64,000 nucleotides of DNA from Bolinopsis microptera (taxonomy: Eukaryota > Ctenophora > Tentaculata > Lobata > Bolinopsidae), in the NCBI RefSeq assembly GCF_026151205.1, contig NC_087083.1, positions 4,628,460 to 4,692,459 on the forward strand, written 5' to 3'. The notes below the pieces were generated by a model that searched no databases, was not told where the DNA came from, and saw only the letters and a list, made by a program, of their open reading frames with translations. Made by a program: the position numbers and the translations under genes. Shown piece after piece: positions 12,901 to 24,900 of the stretch. Positions within the stretch are counted from its first letter, which is position 1, and each line of letters opens with the position of its first letter.

Positions 12901-15900
12901 GACTGGGGAGGATCAGAAAGACCCAGGAGGAGGACCCAGGAGGAGGACCCAGGAGGAGGATGAGGAGGAGGATGAGGAGGACTGAGGAGGATGAGGAGGA
13001 CTGAGGAGGATGACTCAGGAGGAGGACTGAGAAGTAGGAGGACTGAAGAGTACTGAGGAGGATGGCTGAGGAGGATGGCTAAGCAGGATGGCTGAGGAGG
13101 ATGGCTGAGGAGGATGACTGAGGAGGATGACTGATGAGGATGACTGAGAGGGAGGAGGAGGATCAGGAAGACCCAGGAGGAGGAGAAGGAGGACCCAGGA
13201 GGAGGACCTAGGAGGAGGAGGAGGAGAACTGAGGAGAACTAAGGAGGAGGACGAGGAGGATGGCTGAGGAGGATGACTGAGAGGAAGAGGAGGAGGAGGA
13301 GGAGGACTCAGGAGGAGGAGGAGGACTGAATAGGAGGAGGAGGAGGGGGACTGGGGGAGGACTGAGGAGGAGGAGGAGGAGGACTGAGGAGGATGACTCA
13401 GGAGGAGGAGGACTCAGGGGGAGGACTGAGAAGGAGGAGGACTGAAGAGTACTGAAGAGTACTGAGGAGGATGGCTGAGGAGGATGGCTGAGGAGGATGG
13501 CTGAGGAGGATGGCTGAGGAGGATGACTGAGGAGGATGACTGAGGAGGATGACTGAGGAGGATGACTGAGAGGGAGGAGGAGGATCAGGAAGACCCAGGA
13601 GGAGGAGAAGGAGGACCCAGGAGGAGGACCTAGGAGGAGGATGAGGAGAACTGAGGAGAACTGAGGAGGAGGAAGAGGAGGACTGAATAGGAGGAGGAGA
13701 AGGAGGGGGACTGGGAGAGCCGACTGAGGAGGAGGAGGACTGATGAGAAGGATGAGGAGGAGGACTGAGGAGGAGGACTGAGGACTGAGGAGGAAGAGGA
13801 GGAGGATGAAGAGGAGGAGGAGGACCCAGGAGGAGGAGGATTGAGGAGGAGGACTGAGGAGGATGGCTGAGGAGGATGACTGAGAGGAAGAGGAGGAGGA
13901 GGAGGAGGACTCAGGAGGAGGAGGAGGACTGAATAGGAGGAGGAGGAGGGGGACTGGGGGAGGACTGAGGAGGAGGAGGAGGACCGAGGAGGATGACTCA
14001 GGAGGAGGAGGACTCAGGGGGAGGACTGAGAAGGAGGAGGACTGAAGAGTACTGAAGAGTACTGAGGAGGATGGCTGAGGAGGATGGCTGAGGAGGATGG
14101 CTGAGGAGGATGGCTGAGGAGGATGACTGAGGAGGATGACTGAGGAGGATGACTGAGAAGGAGGAGGAGGATCAGGAAGACCCAGGAGGAGGAGGAGAAG
14201 GAGGACCCAGGAGGAGGACCTAGGAGGAGGAGGAGAACTGAAGAGGAGGAGGAGGAGGACTGAATAGGAGGAGAAGGAGGGGGACTGGGAGAGCCGACTG
14301 AGGAGGAGGAGGACTGATGAGAAGGATGAGGAGGGGGACTGAGGAGGAGGACTGAGGACTGAGGAGGAAGAGGAGGAGGATGAAGATGAGGAGGAGAACC
14401 CAGGAGGAGGAGGACTGAGGAGGAGGACTGAGGAGGATGGCTGAGGAGGATGACTGAGAGGAAGAGGAGGAGGAGGAGGAGGACTCAGGAGGAGGAGGAG
14501 GAGGACTGAGGAGGACTGAGAAGGAGGAGGACTGAGGAGGAGGAGGAGGAGGAGGAGGAGGACTGAATAGGAGGAGGAGGAGGGGGACTGGGGGAGGACT
14601 GAGGAGGAGGATGGAGGACTGAGGATGGAGGACTGAGGAGAAGGATGAGGAGAAGGATGAGGAGGAGGACTGAGGAGGACTGAGGACTGAGGAGGAAGAG
14701 GAGGAGGATGAAGAGGAGGAGGAGGACCCAGGAGGAGGACTCAGGAGGAGGACTCAGGAAGAGGAGGAGGACTGGGGAGGAGGAGGACTGGGGAGGACTG
14801 ATGAGGAGGACTGAGGACGAGGAGGAGGAGTAGGAGGACTGAGGAGGGGAGGAGGAAGAGGACTGAGGAAGATAAGGAAGACCCAGGAGGAGGAGGAGGA
14901 AGAATAGGAGGAGGAAGCATCTAAATGTTATATCCATTTTTGTCCGTTTTTTTCCATTTTTGTCCGTTTTTGTCCGCTCTATTTTTTGTCCGTTTTGAAA
15001 ATATAGGGTACCGAACGGACAAAAAACATGATCCCCCCTATAACAGCAAAAATTGAACATTTTATTTAGCAATTTAGGTGTCCATTAATGTCCGCTAATG
15101 TCCGTATATGTCCGTCTATGTCCGCCAATGTCCGCCTATGTCCGTCTATGTCCGCCTATGTCCGCCTGTGTCCGCTTATGTCCGCCTATGTCCGCCTATG
15201 TCCTGTCCTTTTTGGATTCTATGAGACAAGCGGACATAGACGGACGTGACACCCCCCCTATATACAACTTATGAAGCAACATATACCTTAAAATACTTCG
15301 TTTCGGAAATATGGCCGAAAAAACGGTTTTTGGCTTGACGCAGTTCAAATTTCCGTATTTTTGGCATTTCCGCCTAGGAAGGTCGTAGAGACTATTCTGA
15401 TACACTAAAATGTACATAATGGCCACATTTATATACAACTTATGAAGCAACATGAAAGGCTTATTTTCGGAAATGTGGCTGAAAAACGGATTTTTGCTGA
15501 GCAATAATATTCACAAATGGGCTATTGGACTGTTAACTAGAACGGTCTTAAAGACTCATGAGCAACATAGCCATTAAGAGAGATGCCCAATAAAGTAGAT
15601 CATTCTCTAATTTTTGTAGGTGTTTCTGAACAGAAAGTGACTCATCTTACATCTTGTGACAAATGCTATGTTGCTCATGAGTCTTTAAGACCGTTCTAGT
15701 TAACAGTCCAATAGCCCATTTGTGAATATTATCGCTCAGCAAAAATCCGTTTTTAGCCACATTTTCAAAGTCGGGAAGAAAACGAGATTTGTGACCTTTG
15801 AATAAACGAGATTTTGATGGGGTAATTTGAACATATAAATACCAATTTAAATAAAGCGGTCGAAGAACAGTTCAAAACGATTTTTAAATGGGATAAAGCG

Positions 15901-18900
15901 TTGCTGGTAAACATCTCCTTAAATATGACGGTGGCCAGCAGTCCTTTTTTCATATAATCTAAATACTATAATATTCGGAATTGTCGGACCACTTTAATTG
16001 GGAAAGTCGGAGAGTTCAGAGTAGAGTTTAAGGAGAGTAGAGGATTATGTCATACAATATACTAATGCTTAAAAATACAAAGTTACAACGAATTCTTCAT
16101 GTTATACATCCTGGGTCTCACGATGTGACTCCCCGAGGATCGAAGACGTGGAAATGAAAGATGACATTGCATCAGTGCGTAATGCTCAAAAATGTGTGGA
16201 GAACTCTCTAAAGCATGTTGTGGATTCCATCGTATCTGTCAAGGCGAATGTAGCAACTCTCCAGGAAGCGACCAAACAACAAACTCAAAAAGAAATCTCG
16301 CCTCACCCAACCAGCAACACCGATGTTTTGGATGCGATAAGTGATTTGAAAAGTGCAGTGAGTGATTGCAACAACAGAATCGACAATCTGAGCAAGACAA
16401 ATGTTTTTACACAAACGATAAAGGAGTGCAATGGTAAAATTGATGACCTTGTGGAGAACATAAACGGCACAAAAGATGACCTTCAGTCAATGAGGAAGAT
16501 TCTGAACGACCTTAGTCAAAATGGAGTAGATATCATGAAGAAATCGGTGGAAGACATGGGGAGCTACTACAATAGTGTCTTCTGCGATGAAACAAGGGAG
16601 CACATTAAAGACATCCACGCGTATGTAACACACCAAATGTGCGAGGTCGCAATTCAAACTGACCCTTTGATAAAAGAAATAGCAGCGTTAGGAGACCAAC
16701 CGAACCTAGCCTCGCCTTCGCCCAAATTTGGTTTCCCCGATCCAATAAAGCCCTCCCTGAAAGTCTTGGTCGAAAGTGGGCAACCCATCAACGTTTGGCT
16801 TGTTACCGATTCAATTATGAGACACATTGATGAGTCATGCTTGGAATTTAGGAAATATAGGTTGAATTTCAAAAGAATTGACTTTACATGTAGTGAATCA
16901 CTGACCGGTGAATACATGATGGGGAGCAAAATACCAACAGAGAAGCCTCAACTAATATATGTACATCTCGGCATCAATGATATACACAAAGGAGAGGACA
17001 TTACCAAAATCATCGACAACTTCAAGATCTTTAATGAAATGCTAGAACTAGTATCTCCCACCACCAGACTGGTCATCTCTTGCCCCCTACTGAACGGAAA
17101 CACCTACCAGAACCGACACGTCTTTTCCTTGAGGAGATCCCTGTCCTTATTGGTCAATCAGCAGCAAGACGAGGACCCTAAAACAAAAAGGATTTTCCTT
17201 CAGAGAAATGATAAGTTCTTCATTAACACTCAGTCCACTTCTAAGCAGAACTTGATGTACTTCCGCGATAATCTCCATCTATCAGAAAGAGGAATGCATG
17301 CAATCACCAACACCATGAGAGACACCCTCGACAAGATCTTCAGGGAGTTTGAGCTTCCAGTCTAAATTTTAGTCTTCAAATCATGACCACCAACCCAACC
17401 TCTTGAAAAAATACTATGAATTTACAATCCAAAATTATAAGCTGGAACATCCAATCAACAAATACAACTTTTGGCTCTAAGTTTGATGACCCTCAATTTT
17501 GTGCCGTCTTTGACAAGTTTCCTATTGTCTGCCTTCAAGAAATAAGACAACCTGTCAAACACTCGGGTTACAGGTCCTTCAATAAAACCCGCCGGGACAA
17601 AAAACATGGTGGCGTATGCATAATGGTCCAAAACGAAATATCCAAAGGCGTTAAACTTGAAAAATCCACAATTGAAGATGTTGTTGCCTGTAAACTTGAC
17701 AAAAATTACTTTGGCGTAGATAATGATATATTCATTGTTAACTCATACATTAAGCCAGCTAACACTTCCTCTAAAAACTCAAATATTTCGGGCTTTGACA
17801 CCATCCGTGAACTGGACCAATTTCTCAATGTTCTTTTAAGTAAAGGTGATGTCATTACTTGTGGTGACTTCAACTCGCGTATCGGCCATGACATTGACTT
17901 TATCAAAGAGGACAAATGTGGCTACGAGAGCTTCATTCCCCTGCCAGAAGACTACACCCCACAAGAACTTCCAACCAGGAACTCAAAGGACAAAAAGTCG
18001 AACAATTACAAAAGACCCTTTCTAGAAATGCTTGTCAATAATGAACTCCATATTCTCAATGGGAGAACTTTAGGAGACTCATATGGTGACTTCACTTGTA
18101 TTCAGACCAGCGGTGCCAGCGTTGTTGACTACTTTATTATATCACCAAACTGCAGTAAGTATCTAAGTCATATGACAATCCAGCCGTTCACTTGCTTTTC
18201 TGATCATAAACCACTACTCCTGGCACTCAACTTCTCTCCTTCCAACACTCTTGTAAACACAAAGGCACTCCATGAAACTTACGCTCGAGCCCCACTTCGT
18301 TACAAAATAACTCCTGATAGCCTTTCAAGCTTACGGGATACAATGGTGGACCCACTTGTGGAAGAATGTTCCAAAAGCCTCTTAGAAACAGATTATCCCG
18401 AAGATCTCCTAGGTACATACAAATTAAACGAAGATATCACAGTACACTTGAACAAAATAGCAGACAAATGTCTCCAAAAGACCAAACATCCCAAAATAAC
18501 CAAAAAGGGATCAATAAATAAACAACCCTGGTTCACACAAGCCACCAGAGAAGCTAAAATATCTTGTACTCGTGCAGCTCAAATTGTTTCTGATTTCCCC
18601 AATAGCGATTATCTTCGAAAAAATTTTTACCAAGTAAAAAATACGTACAAAAGTTTAATTGACCGTACAAAAAACAAATATCTTGACAAATTGAATACAG
18701 ATATTGAATCTGGTAAAATTCTTAACTGGAAACAATTCAAAAAACTGAAAAAATTTAAAGGAAGAGTTGACAAATTTGATTGCCATGACATGGACAACTT
18801 TCAAAAATTCTTTGGTAAACTTTATGCCAATGCACATAGCACCATAACTGTAGAGAATAAGGAAGAAATGCTTCAAAATGCAGAGGCTATTAACAATAAT

Positions 18901-21900
18901 TTCCAACCATCCCCTGCACAATCAATACTCAATGGCCAGATCTCTGTGGACGAAATATCTACTGCGATCTCTTCACTCAAAAACGGCAAAAGTTCCTCGG
19001 AGGATATGATATGTAATGAAATACTGAAGACCTTGTCCACAACAAACACACAACTCCTTTGCAAAGTCTTTAACCGCTGTTTGGACACTGGAACTTACCC
19101 ATGGAACAACAGCATTATTACACCCCTACACAAAAAAGGCGACAAAGATAATCCAGACAATTACAGAGCAGTTGCTGTGAGTAGTACAATCGGAAAACTA
19201 TTTTCGACCATCATGTTAAACAGGATAATCAAGTTCAAAAATGAGTACAACCCGGACCCCATAAATCAACTTGGCTTCGCTAAAGGAGCTCAAACATATG
19301 ACCACATACTCACACTCAACACCATTACGTCTAAATACAAAAAGCTCAAGGTTCCCGTCTATGCTGTTTTTGTGGACTTCCGGAAGGCCTTCGACTCTGT
19401 TTGCCGTGAAGCTCTTTTCTTAAAATTAGCTAAACTAGGTATCACTGGCAAAACATTTAATGTTCTTAAACATATGTATAAAAATTCCACTGGCCAGATA
19501 AAACTATCTGGATTTGTCAGCGAAAAATTTGATATCAATAAAGGAACTGAACAGGGTCATCCACTTTCCCCTGATCTATTTAAGATATACATCAGAGATC
19601 TTTCCCCTCGACTAGAATATGATAACTGTCCGAAACTAATGAACCAACTTATCAGTCACTTACTATGGGCAGATGATCTGATACTCTTGGCACTGGACCC
19701 CAAAACCCTCCAAAAGCAACTCGATGCTTTGAACAATTTCTGCTTGGAATGGGGCGTCGAAATTAATGCAGATAAAACTAAACTCATGAAATTTAATGCC
19801 CGTTTTGATACTTATCAGCCGGTTCCCCTCAAAATTGGTGATCACTTGTTAGAAGAAGTCGAGTCATACTGCTATCTAGGAATCGAAATACACAAATCCG
19901 GCACATTCACAAATGCCCGAACTGAGCTCAAAAAGAAAGCCATGCGTGCACTTCATGCCATGAAAAGCTCAGTAAACAAATCCAAATTATCATTCCGCTC
20001 TATAACAACACTCTTTGATGGTCTTATTAAACCTATCGTTCTTTACGGAGCGCCTATTTACACACCTAACATGGCTATCATAAAACACATAACAAAACAA
20101 GTCGATCTCAATATGGATGCCGACACAAAAACAAAATTTCAAACTAGTATCCTCAAGAAAATTAGCCTTCTGAACAGCGAAAAAGTTCACCTTCACTTTC
20201 TTAAATGGTCACTGGGGGTAAATCGTAAAGCCAGCAACGCAGGCGTCTGGGGTGAGTCAGGCCGCTACCCATTAATCTATGAATGTATTAACCTCACTCT
20301 CAAATATAGCCAACGTTTGAAAAATCTCAAAGATAACTCCCTTGTCTCCTTAGCTTTCAAAGAACAGATGAACATGAAATTGGACTGGTACAGGGGTTTG
20401 GAGCCTCTCCTCGCGCTAGACCCATGTTTCTCTACCGATCATGTCACAGCCTACCGCACACTCAAAAACAATCACTCCAAGTTACTTTTCGAAAGAAACC
20501 CGAGTATCGCAAAACCACCAAAAGAGGACTTTCTTATTCACAACGGTTTCAAGAAACGAATTCCTCCTCAATCAACACAACCCATCGGGAGTAAAATATT
20601 CACACCACACGTCATTACTAAAACTTTGAAATGTAACTTTAGAGAATATTGGGGGTCTTGTATCAACACTTCTCGGAAATTAGAATTCTATCGTGACCTA
20701 AAATCCAAATTTAACAAAGAGTATTACCTAGATAGTGTCATTAAATATGCAGACCGTGCTAATATCACAAGACTGCGGATCAGTGCACATCGACTCGAAA
20801 TTGAACTTGGCCGATATAATCAAACTCCACGTGACGAGCGAATATGCTCCTGGTGCAATATAGTCTTAGGTTCTGGTATTATTGAGAATGAAGACCACTT
20901 CCTTAACCATTGTGATCTTAACGCTGCATCGAGGCGAAAAGTCCTAGACAAGATCCAGTCACTCATATCAAATCCAATCAAACCGTCTGCGACATCTTAT
21001 TCTGTTCACAATGTCATCCCTGGAGCAAACGTCCTCAAATTCATCAGCAACAACAGTGAAATCATTGAACTTATCACGAACGAAAGTCAAGTCCACCTCA
21101 CGAGAGTCGTTGCTAGGTTTGCCACTACGTGTTTTAACAACCGCAAGAAATTTGTTGACTCTCTGGCCAGTACATGAACAGTGAACACTGAAAATCACTG
21201 TACCCGCTTTTGTTTCTTTTCGCGCAACGACGAGTGCAAACTGCAAAGTGACCTGGCTCAAGCATTACAGCATTACCAAGGCGACTGAAAACAAAATATT
21301 TTATGTCAAATCTTTATTTTTCACTTTAGTTAAGTTATATTAATATAATAAATTCAAATCTTATGATATTGTTATTATCTTAACAGTTACTATTGTAGCT
21401 CAAGATTTTAAATTTGTATTCCTTGTATTCCTTGTATTCCTTGTATTCCTTGTATTCCTTGGATATGACCTGTTTAAAATATTTCCATCACGTTACATTA
21501 CATAATTCTCAATAAATGTAATAGATTTGTTATAGTGTTGTAATTAGTTTTTATGACATCATGTTTTTGTTTCATGGAGCAGTTACAGCTTCCGAAAATA
21601 TTCTCATCATCCTACCATATGAAGACGTGAATATTTTCGGAAGCCGTATTTAAATTGCTCCACGAAAGAAAAACCCCCTCATTTCACATCAGAATTAATT
21701 TGAAATGAAACATAGTTGTGGTTGTCAATTAAACTTTATCTACGTAATTTAAAATTATGATTATCTACGTAATTTAAAATTATGATTACCGGGCCATTTA
21801 AAGCCAGATCAGACTATTTCAAATTATAACATACCATTCAGTATAGTCTGAGACGAAACGGAATCTCGTTAGCTTTTCGTGTTAAAAGCGATTTCTCAAC

Positions 21901-24900
21901 GGTTATCACCTCTCTAGATGATTCTCAAAACATTTGGACTTTATTGCATTTTTGCAATAAAGGCCACACCCTTTTTCAGGGTTTTGCGGTCACTCGAATT
22001 TTTGTATTTCAGTCCAGGAAGGTCTTAAAGACTATTCCGATACACCAAAATGTGTCTAATAGCCACATTTATATACAACTTATGAAGCAACATATACCTT
22101 AAAATACTTCGTTTCGGAAATATGGCCGAAAAACGGTTTTTGGCTTGACGCAGTTCAAATTTCCGTATTTTTGGCATTTCCGCCTAGGAAGGTCGTAGAG
22201 ACTATTCTGATACACTAAAATGTACATAATGGCCACATTTATATACAACTTATGAAGCAACATAAAAGGCTTATTTTCGGAAATGTGGCTGAAAAACGGA
22301 TTTTTGCTGAGCAATAATATTCACAAATGGGCTATTGGACTGTTAACTAGAACGGTCTTAAAGACTCATGAGCAACATAGCATTTGTCACAAGATGTAAG
22401 ATGAGTCACTTTCTGTTCAGAAACACCTACAAAAATTAGAGAATGATCTACATCTCTCTTAATGGCTATGTTGCTCATGAGTCTTTAAGACCGTTCTAGT
22501 TAACAGTCCAATAGCCCATTTGTGAATATTATCGCTCAGCAAAAATCCGTTTTTAGCCACATTTCCAAAAAATAAGCCTTTTATGTTGCTTCATAAGTTG
22601 TATATAAATGTGGCCATTATGTACATTTTAGTGTATCAGAATAGTCTCTACGACCTTCCTAGGCGGAAATGCCAAAAATACGGAAATTTGAACTGCGTCA
22701 AGCCAAAAACCGTTTTTCGGCCATATTTCCGAAACGAAGCATTTTAAGGTATATGTTGCTTCATAAGTTGTATATAAATGTGGCTATTAGACACATTTTG
22801 GTGTATCGGAATAGTCTTTAAGACCTTCCTGGACTGAAATACAAAAATTCGAGTGACCGCGAAACCCTGAAAAAGGGTGTGGCCGAAAACGCCCTTATTG
22901 CATTTATTTCAAAAATGCAATAAAGTCCAAATGTTTTGAGAATCATCTAGAGAGGTGATAACCGTCGAGAAATCGCTTTTAACACGAAAAGCTAACGAGA
23001 TAGCCTTTTAGAACGGTTGGGATCCGACTAGTAGGACTAGGAACCCTATCCAGGAATAATCTCGTTATAACGTTTAGAATTTTATTCTTGACGAAGCAAA
23101 AAAAGCCGCAAACTATTTGGTTTGGTACATCGTTGGTTCGACATTTCGTTTATTGCAGTAAGCTTAAAATGTTGACTTTAAATGTCTCGGTCTCGTGTCT
23201 TTACGACCTTAATAACGTAAACCGTGACCTTTGAGGCGCGGTCGCGAACCTGGGTGATGCAAATTAACGAGGAGAAGAAATCAAGAATGCTGTGGTATAA
23301 AAATCAAAATACCACATACCTGACTTGCCACCAGAGGTTACTACCACGAGGTTTAGAGGGAACCACTCCGCACTGAAAGTGGACTATTCCAGCACTGTCC
23401 ACTACCCAACCCACCTGGATAATATTTTTATTGAATAATTACTCGAAAATCGAAATTATATAAGATTATAAAAATATCATTATGTGACAAAGTTATGATT
23501 TAAGCACAGATTGCTCAAATCCAACGATAAGTAGTGACCTCCTGCACTTAGAACCACCTCAACCCTCTGTTGATTAATTTATCATAATATGATTATTGTT
23601 GAGCAGCAGCTACTGCATGATCGCTATATTGATATTGTTTTATTTTGCCGTAGAAATAAATTGTAGTTTTGTTATAAATAATTGTTTTTCTATTAAGGGT
23701 ATTATGCAATGCGCAGCTTAATGCATTAAAAATTATTTTAACCAACAAGTTGAGCACAGCTTGATACAGATTTATTAAGCAATAAGGCCAATTTGCACGT
23801 GACACGCGTAGTGTACTGATGTGTATAAGACATGAGTAAAATTCAATTTTTGCTTACAATTTCTAAAAACAACGAAAATGCCAAACGCGACTCATTATAT
23901 TACATAAAGTGTGCTGTATAGAAATTTTACAGTTTTTACTGAATTTCTGTCCAGCGACCAATTCGTGGGTTAGCTGTGGATAGCATATGACACGATCCAA
24001 AGTCAGACTCCCGAAATTATGAAAAATGGAAAATCACCAATATGCACAATTATCGGTTTAAAATATTAACTTTCTTAGACTGAAATTGCTCAGGAGTCGC
24101 ACAAGTTGTTCTAGCATCCTAAATTTTCAAAAATATAGTTCACATTATGATCATTCAACCAATCTATGGTCATTAAAACTGTTATGTGTTTTTCATTTAA
24201 CAAATTGGCAAGAATTGATCACCCCTTAATATCAAGGGAACTGAAAAATACAATTTTCCTGCATATGATATTATTAACTGTAAATTCCAGCACTCCCTAT
24301 CTAATATCCATCAAGTTTTACAACAAACATGTCATTAAAAAAGTCCACATAAAATTCCTCACCTCCCAGCTCCTCCCCACGTGGCACCTCTTAACGTTGT
24401 TAACACTGAGCACGTGCCAGGAATTGCCCAGGGGCTGAGCAGGAGTGATGCCGTGTCTTATCACCAGTTTACCCGAGTCCAGCACACCCCAGACCACACT
24501 GCTGTTTACGGAGAGGGAGGTGATGTTGAGGTTCTGAGTGGATACTGGAACCCACTTCTCACCCTGGGAGGAGACCAAGTTATGGTTTCTTTTGTAGGTT
24601 TATAAACAAGACGCGTTGGAGTTGGACTCGTCGACGGTCTTGAAAGCTAACATTTGGAACAAATATTTTACGAGTATCACCCGTTAATGGTTTCCTGGGT
24701 TTTATTGATACACTGGGTTGTATGATTAGTAGAGGGTAGTAAATATTAATAGAGGTTATATATTAGTGTTGGTTGAATAAAGTCGGTCGTTTTCTCCTTG
24801 TATTGAGAGTTTCAATATAATTCGATACCTAATTATCCTTCGTATTCATTGAAATTGAAGGGTGCCGCGTTTCCGCAGCACCCGCTACCACAAATTATAT

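Larger units (their letters stand above)
12322..15258. mobile_element. 2.9-kb G-tipped inverted-repeat element with internal GA satellite
   Basis: The left end is a G run then TGTCACGTCCGTCTATGTCC. The right end is the inverse, GGACATAGACGGACGTGACA then a C run. TATATA flanks both sides, and copy B shows the empty site with a single TATATA at the matching place, so this is a true insertion. Both ends also carry the same block (GTCCTGTCC to ATGAGACAA) in direct orientation. The inside is repeats only: 20-bp GGACGGACATTGGC units, a purine-rich satellite and 10-bp TGTCCGCCTA units. No transposase was seen and the superfamily is unknown. Confidence 0.65.
11347..15765. mobile_element. Foldback element, copy A (interrupted and 3'-truncated)
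   Basis: The sequence from AGTCGGGAAGAAAACG onward is repeated almost exactly in copy B from 15766. Copy A holds the left part and left arm, then an inserted 2.9-kb element (12322-15258), then the rest of the left arm, the loop (about 15571-15664) and only about 80 bp of the right arm before copy B begins. No coding capacity was seen. It looks like a non-autonomous DNA transposon with long inverted arms. Confidence 0.6.
16117..21460 (+). mobile_element. Non-LTR retrotransposon (CR1/L2-like), 5'-truncated
   Basis: The element has an esterase-type ORF1, a 50-bp gap and an endonuclease/reverse transcriptase ORF2. It ends in about five copies of TTGTATTCC, the 3' microsatellite tail expected of CR1/L2-type LINEs. 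The ORF1 frame stays open back to the 5' junction, so the copy is probably truncated inside ORF1. Comparison with copy A of the host repeat gives the empty site and suggests loss of a few target bases rather than a duplication. The intact ORFs point to a fairly recent insertion. Confidence 0.85.
15766..23001. mobile_element. Foldback element, copy B, carrying a LINE
   Basis: It matches copy A from AGTCGGGAAG to about 16116, is interrupted by the LINE (16117-21460), then resumes at GGATATGACC. The element ends in a near-perfect palindrome at 21863-23001. Confidence 0.6.

Noticed and set aside
14485-15072. 195-residue Ser/Pro-rich minus-strand frame
   Set aside because: It is a translation of the GA-rich satellite; composition alone keeps it open.
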